Source: Perilla frutescens
Taxonomy: Eukaryota > Streptophyta > Magnoliopsida > Lamiales > Lamiaceae
Direction of reading: 5' to 3'
Length of the DNA stretch: 64,000 nucleotides
NCBI GenBank assembly: GCA_026008535.1
Contig: BRKX01000011.1
Location: 42,268,183 to 42,332,182 of the forward strand
The notes beneath the pieces are model-generated. The model worked only from the letters and a program-made list of their open reading frames with translations. It ran no database searches and was not told where the DNA came from. The number at the start of each line of letters is the position of its first letter. The first letter of the stretch is position 1. Below, in pieces: positions 37,201 through 48,174 of this stretch. Made by a program: the position numbers and the translations under genes.

Positions 37201-38454
37201 CTTAAATCTCAGGTAATTCACAGATCCATCAAGCATGTTATCAGCAATCTTAGACACAGAGAACAGACTAAATTTCAGTTGAGGCACATATCTGACATCA
37301 TTGAGAGTTAGCATGCTTCCATTTTCAAATTTTAGACATATATCACCTCTTCCAAGAATTTCACAGTTTTGACCATCAGCCAATACAACATGTCCAGAAT
37401 TAATGTAATACAGATTGTGGAACATGTGTTTGAAAGGTGTGACATGAAAAGTGCATCTAGAATCAATCAACCACTCATTGTTATGCCCATTTTTGGAAAC
37501 AACATTGGTATAATTGATAAATTGAAAATCATACACATCATGGACCATGTAAATACCATCATCATCATACACATTGTTTGCATGCTGTTTGGGCTCATAA
37601 ACCTCGTTTCTTTTAGGCATTTTGCATTTATTAGAGAAATGACCAGGTTTACCACAATTCCAACATGTTTTTCTAGGCTTTTGATCAAAATTATGGTTTT
37701 GAGCATGATTCTGAGCATGGTTATGGTTCGTCTGAGCATAATTCTGAAGTTGATGTTGGCTTTGTTATCTCCTATGTCTTTCTACAGCAATCACACTTGG
37801 GTTTTCAGGATTCAGAGGTTTATTAAAACCAGAATGATGATTTCTATTTTGGTTTCTATTCACATACATAGTTTCATTCTGCAAAAGCTGAGATTTCAAT
37901 TTTTTCATTTCACTCTCTTTTGCTTTTAAGCCAGTAACAATCATATCACAATTCACCTTTGAACCACCATATTTGAGGGCATATTTTACTTCAGCAAAAG
38001 ATTCAGGTATAGAACTAAGCAATACTTGAGGAGCATATTTTTCAAGTGAATCATCACCAGCTAATTTCAAGTCTTGCAATAATTTATAAAATTCATCCAT
38101 ATTAGAATCAATGTCTTTAGAAGCATCCATTTGAAATGACATAAATTGGTTTTGCAGAGACCACACAGATTCTTCAGAGACAGCAATGTATAAAGTAATC
38201 AAATTATCCCACAACTCTTTAGCACATTTATGATGAGATACCTTTCTAACCACTGTGCTACTCAGATTTAACAAAATTGTGGCTCTAGCACTATCATTCA
38301 TCTCATGTAATTTTTCATCTTCCACAAAAGCATCATTTTTTTATAGGAATAGCTTTATTGATTTTTTTTTATTTGTCAAAATGCATTCAATCTTGGTTTT
38401 CCAGTCCTGAAAATCATCTCTTCCATTAAAAGGAACCATATTCAAGTTATTCAT
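34204..38454 (-). pseudogene. Copia gag-pol polyprotein gene, multiply broken
   Basis: It reads on the minus strand from the ATG at 38454 to 34204. Gag occupies about 38454-37680 and ends with a CCHC knuckle (CWNCGKPGHFSNKC). The protease keeps WLIDSRCTFH, where the expected Gly of DSG is Arg. The integrase has the HARLGH and CEPCVLGKHH zinc site and a core with LHADVWGP. The reverse transcriptase carries YVDDMLL near 35160, and RNase H includes SSTESEY. In-frame stops lie near 38337, 37765, 36661, 36291 and 35252, with frameshifts near 37050 and 35520. A functional polyprotein cannot be made. Related active copies elsewhere in the genome are possible. Confidence 0.92.
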
Positions 38455-39192
38455 GATGAATACAGGCACAGAAGCAACAGAAAACCAGAAATTCACCACA
38501 GATCACAGGGAGCTTAGCAAAATACCCAAAATACAGGAGATAACACTTCACACCACTGAAATCAAGTTCTCCGGGGAATATAGTGTTGAGGCTAGCCCAG
38601 TTCTTAACACAGATTAATTTGTGGAGCAAGGGGTCACTCAGGACAATCCCACACTTGATTCAGTCCTCAAACTGACTCAATTTTCAGAGTCAGTTCACCA
38701 GAACTCAGAAAACACAGAGTCCACTCAGATTTCACCAAAAAACACAGAGAGATCACAAAAGCAACATGAATCAGACATGTACAAACTACAAGAACAAACA
38801 GAAAAACAGCCACAAAATAACAGAGATCACAGCTGAAGGCAAATAGGAACCCAAAAAACACCTTTCCCAACCTTGCTATCCGGGAAACTCGCACGAGAAG
38901 ACCCAAAAGAGAATTCAAACGATCTGGACCATAAGCTAGGGTTGAAGATAGCTTTGAATACCAAGGTGTTTTAAGAGAAAACAACACGGAAGCAAGTTCA
39001 AGGTAGGATCGCAGGATACCACACACAGAGTTTAGGGTTTAAAGATTATACCAGAGCCGGCTCTCCCAGGCAGGGGAGATGCCGGACTTACCCTTTTGTT
39101 TGAGCCCATCGGGGGCGAAGTTGGCGCGGCCCTTACTAGCGGCGGAGTGAGGTAAACGGAGATTGGAGGGTGCCCCTGGCTAGGGGAACCCG

Positions 39193-39204
39193 GCTCTGAT
39201 ACCA
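39193..39204 (-). promoter_or_regulatory. Copia primer-binding site (initiator tRNA-Met)
   Basis: The minus strand reads TGGTATCAGAGC one base inside the 5' LTR. It is complementary to the 3' end of initiator tRNA-Met and is the usual copia primer site. Confidence 0.92.
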
Positions 39205-39205
39205 C

Positions 39206-39942
39206 TGTTGGGTATCAAGCCTAGCCGGGTGTTCACCACTTGGTTCCCAATCTCTTCGGTTCACCTCACAGCTACTCAAGTAGCTAGGGATCCGATTTCT
39301 TGAGTAATAAGTCAATGGGGTAGTCTCAGAGTGTAAATTCTTCACAGACTAGGGCTTTGAACACAAGAGATAGTATCTGCAACACATATATAGTTAGAAC
39401 CTTGTAGAATCATACAAAAGTCACAGTAAAAGCAGATAATATGAAGAACAGTAAAAGTAAAGGAATAAATCAAAAACAGAGAGTTGAAGGTGGAAGAAAA
39501 ATTATGTCTTAAAGACACTCGGCTCAGATCTTCCTGTCAGGGGGAACTGCAACTTCCGGCGACACAGACTCAAGCCACAAAAGGAGTTGGACAGTGGGAT
39601 TGAAGGCGTTGAAGCCCTCTAAATCACTCTCACGGGTAGGGCTCACACTTATTCTCACAACACAGCCACTCAGGGATCCACGGTGCAGGATTCCGACCAA
39701 AGAATGGGGAAGAAGGCTTTACAGAGCTTAATCAGTGGAGAGTTCAAAGGTAGGGCTTCAGAGAGATGAAGGGGCGCGAGAGATTAAGTAGAGAGAGTGA
39801 GTGGTCAGATTAGGAAAAGTAGGGTTAAGGAATCATATATAGAAATTTATGTTAAACAGTAACTGGGCCATCAACTAGGCCTTAAAAGAAAAAAAAGGTA
39901 ATGGGCCGTGAGAGATAAAAGGGCAATAGGCCAATCTCCACA
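39206..39942 (-). repeat. 5' LTR of the copia element
   Basis: This is the upstream LTR in element orientation. It has the same TGTTGGGTATCAAGCC start and CTCCACA end as the other copy, with scattered substitutions and one or two indels. It should hold the element's promoter on the minus strand. Confidence 0.9.
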
Positions 39943-41666
39943 GATATATTATCGGTTTAGAATATATATCTTGTTATTTTCATTATATTTTATTGACAAA
40001 AATGTAAGACATGGTGACTTTGAGTCTTTGAGCATGGCAAATGTTTTGTCAATATTGTTTCGTTATAACTTGGTGGATGCGATATAGTGCATAATCATTT
40101 ATTATATTACGATAAATTAATTTTATTTGAGAATTTAAAGATGTCATTCATAAAAATTAAAAAATCACAAATAAGCAAACGTATCTTTGTGACTAGAAGT
40201 CTAGAAGAAATTTCACAAATCTTGGACTCAAATTTAGCCCAATAAAAAACTATACACTGATACAGGGCAAAAAAAAGCCCAGTTTCCACTCTCAAGGAAT
40301 TTGTCGAGCTCAAAAGCCCATGCTTCTATAACACATGTTTGATCACATTCCACTTATTAGAAACAATAATTAAAATATTATATCAATATTATACTTTGTA
40401 CATATATAAAAATGAAATATACATTTAAGTATATGATTTGAAGAGACTTCATTTTTTTATGGTATTGTTTAGTTTTGTTGTTTGTCCATCTACATATTAT
40501 GTTTTGTGTAATAGACTGGTTTTCTATGCAAACCCATTGGGGTTTTAATTTGATAGGTTTTAACGGAGCCTATCCTTATTTGCCTTGCTTGTAACGTTTT
40601 CTGGTCATGTTGTTGTGTTTTTCCCATTATCTTTTTAAGCTATATATCTTATTCACGAGATCATTCTAGATTTGATGATTTAAACTAATAACATTTAAAT
40701 AATTAATTGTTTGAGTAAAAAAAATAAACTCGTACTTAAGAAAGCACATTTCTCCTTAAATCAACATTAATCACTCTCAGCATAGCATATATTATCATAT
40801 TTAGTACTCTCTTCGTCTCAATAGCAAGGTCCCTCTTTTTATTATTTACTCTCTCTATTTTAATAGAAGAGGGACCTTGTTATTGGGACGGAAGTAGTAT
40901 TAGTTTATTCCGTATCTAAAAATGGACTACTATGATTAGAACAAGAAATAGAAATAAATGCACGTCTAATTCATACGTATTGACGGAATTTCCGTACTTA
41001 CAAAATATTATTTGTTGAATAAGACACACCTGTAACTTATTAGACTATTAAATTAATTTGGTTAAACTTGCGTAGTGGCGCATAATCGACTTCGACAACT
41101 TGCTCGAATCTTCGATAGTCCAAAAACTAAATTAAATCAATTTGATTTGAATAATAGTTACAGTAGAAACATGAGTTATAACCAATGACTATGAAAACTA
41201 ATTAATTAAGATTATTAATATTAAAAAAATAATGATTCAGTTACTATTTTTACTTTTACAAGACTTAGGGAAGCAACCCAGAAAAGTCACCAACTACTTC
41301 AACTTCAACTTCAACTACTGATGCTGAATTTTCCCATTAGTCTGCTCTTTCTTCCTCTCATTTTCTCACACGCGGTGATGCTTTATTTCAAATCATACTT
41401 CACTTACTATAATTAAGTTATTATTATTAAAAGTTAAACACGTGACATTTTGGATCACTTATTACAAAATGTGTATAAATTATGAGTTATTACTTTCATT
41501 AAAATATATATTGGAATTGTATAAGATGAAATAATATAATTATACCAAATTCATATATTTACATCGTCATACACGTATCATACCAACTTATCAAAATGTA
41601 AAATCATCATAAATTAGCATATAACACAACACACTTTATTAAATGTAACATGTGCTAGATTATAAA
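39943..41666. other. AT-rich intergenic with one MITE
   Basis: Apart from the Stowaway-like MITE at 40805-40899 I see no gene or repeat in this stretch. Confidence 0.5.
40805..40899. mobile_element. Stowaway-like MITE (~95 bp)
   Basis: This is an almost complete hairpin: the left arm TACTCTCTTCGTCTCAATAG matches the inverse of the right arm TACTACTTCCGTCCCAATAA. The CTCTCTTCGTCTC-type terminus next to TA is the mark of plant Tc1/mariner-derived Stowaway elements. Confidence 0.7.
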
Positions 41667-41830
41667 ATTAACATGAAATACGATAAGTTCTATACAACAA
41701 GCTCTAAAATTGTGTTAAATTTAATTCAAAATCGAGTAAAATTTAATTAGCATGAAATATGAGAGTTGTAATCAACAAGCTCTAAAATTGTGTTAAAATT
41801 CTATTCAAATTCAAGTAAAATTTAAAACAC
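41667..41830. repeat. Imperfect ~80-bp tandem duplication
   Basis: Two copies each contain ACATGAAATACGA- or GCATGAAATATGA-like starts followed by CAACAAGCTCTAAAATTGTG. They start near 41669 and 41749 and have diverged by several substitutions. They abut the left end of the MULE-like element that follows. Confidence 0.7.
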
Positions 41831-41839
41831 AAATTTGTG

Positions 41840-42856
41840 CTCCAAATCATTTATAATTTTACTTGTATATTAACAAAATGAATTAATTCAAAAATAGTTA
41901 ATTACAAAATTACTTAAATATCCTTATTAAATAAAAAATTAAAATAATAATAAAATAAAAAAAACTTCTGAAAATCTATCGCCGTTGTTGTTGTTGTTGT
42001 TGTTCTTCTTCTTCTTCTTCTTCTTCGGCGCTATGTCCTTCTTCTATCTTCTCCGGCAACACCGCACATATGCTCCTCCCTCCCCTTTCTCTCTCTTCAT
42101 CCACCCTTAGCCCGAAAACATACCATCGCCAGCCTCTCACTCCCGTCGCCAATCTCTCAGCTTTCCTTCTCCTCCATCACCCTTTCTCTCTCAACTCCAC
42201 TTCTTTTATCCTGAATGGTTCGAAAATTACAGTTCGAACACAATGATAATGTTTGAAAATGTATTTTCAAATATATAGAAATCAGTTCGAAACTCAAATT
42301 CTCGAACCAAGTTGGATTTGATTTTGATATCGTTTGGAAATGATTTGTCGAATAATTCGAATATGTTCGAAAATATCAAGAAATAATTTTCGAATCTTGT
42401 GATGATATTCGAACTCAATTTTTCTAATTAGTTTTGAATTTTGAATCTTCATCCTTCCGGCAAAGAGCAGCGATGGTGAATAGCGAACATTTTGTGAATG
42501 TTTGCAGGTTGTCTCGACAGCGGCTAAGTTGCAGATGTAAGGAAGGAGGGCAGCGGTTGGACTGAGAGAAGTAGATAGGTGGCGTTGTCGGAGAAGAAAG
42601 AAGAAGACTGATGGCATGGCACGCCGGAGGGGGAGAAGAGCAACAGTAGATGAGCAGCAACAGATGGAGTTTCTTTATTGTTTTTTTTAATTGATTTTAT
42701 GTTTTTATTTTCTTGATTCTAAGTTTTTTTTAAAAGTAAAACATAAATTTTAGATGGAAGGGCATTATTGTCAATATTGATGCAAAGAGTAAAAAAAAAT
42801 AGAGCATGGAGTAGATGTAGTGCAAAGAGTAAATTTAATTGTGCAAATAGAAACCC
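41840..42856. mobile_element. Eroded MULE related to the YUCCA-carrying Pack-MULE
   Basis: The right end, read inward, is GGGTTTCTATTTGCACAATT followed by ACTCTTTGCAC motifs. It aligns over about 150 bp with the left end of the element at 1492. The left subterminal region (AAATTACTTAAATATCCTTA) aligns with that element's right end. No 9-bp TSD remains and the extreme left end is diverged, so that boundary is approximate. The interior holds two CDS-like, proline/serine-rich arms pointing inward (41975-42215 plus strand, 42660-42440 minus strand) that may be captured gene 5' ends. I recognise no family in them. Confidence 0.65.
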
Positions 42857-43126
42857 TCTTTTAAAATAAATAAATAAATACATGAAAAATCATGTGTGAA
42901 TATATGTTTATAGCCAATTTTAACTTATAAAATTCTTTTCTAACCAAAATAAATTTTTATGACCATTATGTCCTTAGTTGACTTTGAAGCTAATAGGGCA
43001 CTTTTGAGAGTGTCCTATTTGCCTTGATTGATTTTGAATTTAATAGGGTATTTGTAAAAGTGTCATATTTGTCTTTATTTGTTATTTCTTTAATTTATCC
43101 TAAGTTTGCCACTTGTGTATGAAAAA

Positions 43127-43138
43127 TGGTATCAGAGC
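43127..43138 (+). promoter_or_regulatory. Pararetrovirus primer-binding site (tRNA-Met)
   Basis: TGGTATCAGAGC is complementary to initiator tRNA-Met, the primer for minus-strand DNA synthesis in all Caulimoviridae. It overlaps the inner end of the right leader-hairpin arm. Confidence 0.85.
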
Positions 43139-43204
43139 CTAGGTAATTTTATTTAGGAATAATATTTTATTTATTATTAAAAGTAATATCCTAACGGAGG
43201 AGAC
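43134..43204 (+). promoter_or_regulatory. Right arm of the viral leader hairpin
   Basis: This segment is complementary to 51852-51920. The base of the stem is GGAGGAGAC (43196-43204) pairing with GTCTCCTCC (51852-51860). The inner part ATTTTATTTAGGAATAAT pairs with its complement near 51895-51912. In the circular viral genome the two arms lie on one leader RNA; here they sit at opposite ends of the insertion. ORF1 starts 11 nt after this arm. Confidence 0.75.
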
Positions 43205-43215
43205 ACCCAGAAAAT

Positions 43216-43476
43216 ATGGATCCGAACAATTGTTCGAGATGTTTTTATTTCAGAAGGTACCTTCAAATTTTGAAGGAACTGGAGGAAAGTCACAAGGAGA
43301 GGCTATCCTACTAGAAAGCCCAATATGAAGAGAAATTCCTATCGGAGTCAAGCTTGGAGGAGATAGAGCAGTGTATTTCCCAAAGACAAGCTCAAATGAA
43401 CTTGTTAATAGTGAATAATCTGCTACAATGCGACTTAATGAACCATCAACAAAGGGCACACCAAAACCACGGTTGA
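43216..43476 (+). pseudogene. Viral ORF1 (small, glutamate-rich), one stop
   Basis: This is an 87-codon frame beginning MDPNNCSRC, directly downstream of the leader hairpin. It is glutamate- and leucine-rich with probable helical character (LKELEESHKERL). A TAG at about 43312 interrupts it. The stop overlaps the ORF2 start in TGATG. Size and position match ORF1 of badnaviruses and tungroviruses, whose function is poorly defined. Confidence 0.6.
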
Positions 43477-43826
43477 TGGAACAAAGAAACTACGAGATAA
43501 CTCCCAGATTCAAAGAGATCATGGCAGACACATCTAAAATCTTAGAGGATTTACGAGAGATCCAGAAGACGGTACAAAATTACGGAAATCACACGTATGG
43601 AGTACCACAAGAAGTAAGGCGAATTTCTATAAAACAAGATGAAATTATAACCATCTTGTCAGAAATTCAAAAGAAGATCCAGACACTAGAATTAAATCAA
43701 ACATGTTCTAGTAGAAGGAAACCCATCAACTTTGGCAAAGTGAATTTCACACCAAAGGCCAAAGAAGAACCTAAGAAATCGAAGGACGAAAGGATTTGTC
43801 AATTGTTAAGACAAATCAAAGAATGA
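43476..43826 (+). pseudogene. Viral ORF2 (coiled-coil, basic C-terminus)
   Basis: This is an open frame of 116 codons starting MEQRNYEITPRF at the ATG that overlaps the ORF1 stop. The middle (about residues 20-75) has heptad-like hydrophobic spacing (IITILSEIQKKIQTLEL). The C-terminus is Lys/Arg-rich and could bind nucleic acid. This layout resembles virion-associated or ORF2 proteins of Caulimoviridae. It ends in ATGA, where the next ORF begins. It is the only main viral frame without an internal stop. Confidence 0.6.
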
Positions 43827-45319
43827 CGTCCTCCGAAAGGATAGGATTGGAAGATCTACAAGAATTGGCAGAGTCATTTGCCAATATGAAGATGATAGAT
43901 CTGAAGATGAATACAGGAGATGGGGCTGTAATTCCCTGAGGATACCATCAGGTACCCCCGGAACAATAGGTGCCGCAGGTGCCACCAGCCCAACAGCAAC
44001 ATGAAGGAGGCCCAGCACAAGGCGTTCTCATGAGAGCCCGCAAGGACTTTCATGTTGGAGATCAACACAAGAGAGAGAGGCCTAATATGAACAATCTTAC
44101 AGAAACTAGGGTAAGGAAACAGATCCCTAAGTTCCGAGATACGCCTCTCGGGAAAACAAGCCTTGATCCCATACATCTGTATGGTCTCATGCTCAATATC
44201 ACCGATATTGACTTCAAGGACATCGATATGATTATTGATGATTGGTCATCATCAATGAGAATAGCAGCAGGAACATTGGATCTAGAAAAGGAGGGATTCA
44301 TCAAGCTGCTAGAGATGAGTTTGTTGGGTGTAGCCAAAACGTTATGGTCAAGAGTTGCACCAGCAGTCAAAGAAGAAACCTTGGAGCCAGCCTCATACAC
44401 GGAGATCGTGGATAGAATGGCTTTCTGGTTTAAGCTCACCTTTTTAGGAGCAAACAATTTTGGAAGTGTAGATTCCGAAAAGAGAAAGAATTATTCTCAG
44501 GCTATTCTAAACCTGAGACTGAACAACATGGAGAAGGAGTCAATTGACCAATTCTTCAAGTTATACCACATCTACCAATGGAATTCAGATGTGGATGAAA
44601 AGGTCTGTGTAGAGATTTTCTTCATGAAGTTCCCGAGTCCCTGGAAGGAAATGTTCATTAAAGAATACATTACAGGAGATTCTGACAATGTTGGGAGGAG
44701 AATGTCTTTTGTTAAACAAAAGCTAGCTGAATGGTGCGGACAGGCCATTCTACAAAAGAATTACAAGAGATTAAAGAGGATGAATAAATATTCCCCTATT
44801 GACTGCACAGCCAATGATCTGCCGACCATCATTGGATGAGAATCTCAAAGGCCACGGAAGAACAAGAAACACCGAGTTCATCCTTATGCCAAAGAAGAAT
44901 TCTCAAGAAAAAGGAGCTGGAAACCGAGGAGCAGATGGACCAGGCAAAAGGCCAGATTTTACAAATCTGGACAAAGAATGGGTCCTTCCAGAGACAGGAC
45001 ATCACAAAGTTCATCAAGTAGAACTCCCGCGAGGAAAACTTTCAGAAGAGCCCATACGAGGGCAAATGAAAGTTTTAAAGATTGCAACTGCTGGACTTGC
45101 GGTGCAAGAGGACATATTTCGATAGATTGTCCGGAAAAAAGAGGAGTCAAAAGCTTCGAAGGTGCACCAGACATCGAGGAAGCGGTTTACTACCAAGACT
45201 TGGTACAAGTCTACCAATTCGAGGATATACCCTCAGATGAGAGTATATACGAAGAAGAAGAAGTATTTAGCAACGAAAGTATTGATGGGAGATCATACTC
45301 TGAATCAGACTGGAGCTGA
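43823..45319 (+). pseudogene. Viral coat protein with zinc knuckle, broken
   Basis: It starts at the ATG of the ATGA overlap (43823) and stays in one frame to the TGA at 45317. There are internal stops near 43937, 43967 and 44837. The central part (about 44060-44830) has the helical, tryptophan-containing character of caulimovirid coat protein/Gag. A CCHC zinc knuckle follows (CWTCGARGHISIDC, about 45090-45135), then an acidic tail with runs of Glu. Such proteins package the pregenomic RNA. The frame does not continue directly into the movement protein, which lies in another frame. Confidence 0.75.
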
Positions 45320-45338
45320 GGTTTTCCATCAAGAGTAA

Positions 45339-46521
45339 GTGGACGAAACTGGATATTCCAGTCAAACCACTATCTCACAAAGCATGATTGACAAAATCAT
45401 GAACAAGAGCCTTAATATCCAAAGATATCAAGGCTTTTCAGCCGGACAGATTGATCAATTGCTCTGCAATTTTAGTCTGAAAAGCAGAAAGCACAATGTA
45501 ATCTATAAGATTACTAGAAGAGAGATGTCGCTTCCTATAGAGCTTACAGGGAATCAAGTTGAGTTACAACTGATTCCATACAGTGAAGTTCAAGAAGAGC
45601 TAGGAAGAATGAGGCCAGAGATAAAGGATACCATATTCTGGATCTACATCGGGGCTGTCCAGATAGTGCTTAAATCCGCCCTATCCACAGGTGTTGATAC
45701 GCCCATTGATATTGCAATATGCGATAAGCGTATCAGAAATCACAGAGATTCCTTGTTATGAACTATATCTGGAAATCTCTGTGCCAAGCAGATTATAGGG
45801 GTAATCTATCCAAAAATATCCTATAATCTGAAAGATAGAGATTTCAGTCGAGCCCTGACGCTATACCAAGACTTCAAAAGAAAGGATATCAGCTACGAGG
45901 GAAATCGACTGTTTTCTTTAACATATCAGGTGTCTTATGCGTTTTCCAATTCACACCACACAGATTTATTTCTGGGAAAGCAGTTCATCGAGATACCGGA
46001 TGTATTCTCAAAGGTGGCACAGATAATCCACCCAGACAGATCAGAAATGCCGCTACCAAGAGAGATAAATATTCGAGTAGGAGACAAACCATTGTTGAAA
46101 TACAATGAGAGTCTCAAGTTGGAAGGCAAAAGACTGTCATTCCAAGGAGATAGGATTGTGACAGAGCCATGGACCCAGTCCTCAAGAGGAAGCTTCCAAG
46201 GAGATCCCAGGCGACCGAGGCAAGTTAAAATAAAAATTAAATGCCCAGAAGGTTGGAGAGAGATCGACACAAGATTCGACAGTACAATATGGGAAAATAA
46301 ATTTCCTTACGACGTCCTGTACTGCTTACAGCAACCAGAAGTCGGCCACTATAAGGGAATTCTCGATATAGAGGCTATGATAATGGAAGTACGAGGAAGA
46401 GCCGGAAGAGAATCATGAGTCCTAATCTTAGGACTTGACTTCTTAGAAAGGTTCAAGTCATGGGAGCTGAAGGAAGATGGGATGATGATCACCTTTAATA
46501 GAAAACAACTGGTGATTGTAT
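45339..46521 (+). pseudogene. Viral movement protein (30K type), broken
   Basis: This is a single frame with stops at about 45759 and 46416. It contains a beta-strand-rich region with WIYIGAVQIVLKS followed by the conserved Asp in IAICDKRI, the hallmark of 30K-superfamily movement proteins. Further on there is DISYEGNRLF and VSYAFSNSHHTDLF. These proteins move virus through plasmodesmata. The last part (ILGLDFLERFKSWEL) begins to look like the region leading to the protease. The LTR-like insertion at 46586 separates it from the protease. Confidence 0.75.
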
Positions 46522-46585
46522 GACCAGCTCATTCTCCATATACATCTCAGTAGAGATGTTATACGAGAAATATAAGGCTGAATAC

Positions 46586-48165
46586 TGATAAGTCCATTTA
46601 TTTCGTATTTTTCTGGGCATTTTAGTCTCTCTAAATGTCCTTTTTAGTGTCTTTTGTGTCGGAAAAGAACCAGGAAAGTGGTTTGGGCATGACAGGAGTG
46701 AAATCTGGCGAAAGAGGCATTTTGGCCTCAATTTGACTGAAATAAATGGACTTATCAGTATTCAGCTTTGACTGAAATCGATGAAATGGGCATATTAGAC
46801 CTGAGCAGAAGATGTCGTGCCCACAATACTCGCACAGATTCAGAAGAGGCAGTGAAGAGGGCATTCCCGGAAAAAGCGGGATTCTGTTGAAAGAAGACAA
46901 AACTGGCGTTGGAACTTGATTGATTTCGAAATCTGAATTGAAGAAGGAAAGAATGTTCATAGGTGGACTCTTGGGAAGCAATTTGGAAGATAGGGATGGC
47001 ATCCCTAAAATAACGGGATGCATTCCACCACCTAAGGAAGTTTCCTTATACAGGCAGATTCCAGTGGGCACAGAGATCCATCAGATAAGGAAGTTTCCTT
47101 ATACAGGCAGATTCCAGCAGGGCATAGCGAATCCGGAAGATATTAAAGACTCCTCATTTTTGGGGATTTGGATTCGATCTTTGTACTCTTTTAAAATACT
47201 AGTTTTGATTGTTAGAAGGACACACTTCGTACCATATTATTTCTGCACTTTTACTTTCGCCATTAGTTTAGTTTTAACGCTGCTCCGGCAGCAAGAAAAT
47301 CTGGGGCCTTATGCCCACAGAGGTTAGGATTTATATTTAATGTTGTTGCTGTTCATCGTTGGTGTTGGATGAGTTTTTATTCAATTCCAGTAAGTTTTTC
47401 CTATTTATCATGTCTTTAATTTATGTATTTACAGTTCTTTATAGTATGAGTAGCTAGATCTATATTCCGGAATTTGAACTAAAGATGAAGGTTTAACAAA
47501 ATACTTAAATACTCGTGAGGCCGTGTGGGCACATTACTGCACGATTAGATTTCTGCCGATTTTTGTTCTTATTCCTAGTGAGCGTGAGTTTAATATAACT
47601 AATGTGGCTGATCACTCTTTAGTTGTAGAGGGCACACCAGGGTTAATTGGATTAGCGAATCGTGACTGTGTGTTAATTCAAACGGTAACTGGGAAATCGG
47701 TGGGTTGCTGTGGGCACACGAGGAATCAGTAAACACAGTAAACTTGGGTTCGTCTAGGGCACACTGCTTCCTATTCATTTACATCTCTTTGGGGAACCGG
47801 GGGGTGGGTGATAGGTTAGGGGTTTAATGGACGAGGAATCTCCTTTAAACCTAATCTGAACGGATGAATAAGGAGACGCAGCGAGGAATCCGGTCTCCAT
47901 AACTAGGTGATTTAATCGTGTAGGAAAATCGCTGTACCCATGATCGAGTGAGTATAAGTTAAACTGGATTCTAGTTCAAGTTCCGGAACCTTTTATTATT
48001 TGATATCTCTTTAGTTTATTTTTGCAGATTTAATTTCCATTGTTGTGACCACGGTACCAGACCCTCTTTTGTGATTGGTGACTCAAAAGTAAGATCGCAT
48101 CAGCTCTCTGTGGGATCGACCCTTACTCATAGCTAGCTACGCTCGCTGTGGGCACATGAGCATAC
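46586..48165 (+). mobile_element. LTR-like insertion (~1.58 kb) in the provirus
   Basis: Viral coding sequence stops making sense at 46585 and resumes at about 48166. The inserted DNA begins TGATAAGTCCATTTATTTCG. It ends with a TGTGGGATCGACCCTTACTC-type segment seen at the ends of some plant Ty3 (Tat/Athila-like) LTRs. The flanking 5-mers are AATAC and CATAC, so the TSD is near-perfect if the right end is placed at 48160; the exact end is uncertain. No gag-pol is present, so a solo LTR is likely. It contains a 54-bp tandem duplication (about 47035-47126) and an internal inverted copy of its own start (46577-46606 against 46737-46768). Confidence 0.6.
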
Positions 48166-48174
48166 AAATTCATT

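Larger units (their letters stand above)
33157..39942 (-). mobile_element. Ty1/copia retrotransposon with both LTRs, decayed
   Basis: Two direct LTRs of about 735 bp flank a minus-strand gag-pol. Domain order is gag, zinc knuckle, protease, integrase, reverse transcriptase, RNase H, which defines Ty1/copia. The primer-binding site next to the 5' LTR matches initiator tRNA-Met. The flanking 5-mers are AATAT and GATAT, so the TSD is imperfect by one base. The LTRs differ at scattered positions (a few percent by eye), indicating a moderately old insertion. The coding region has five in-frame stops and two frameshifts. The TNT1/Tork-like lineage is a guess from the pol sequence. Confidence 0.9.
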
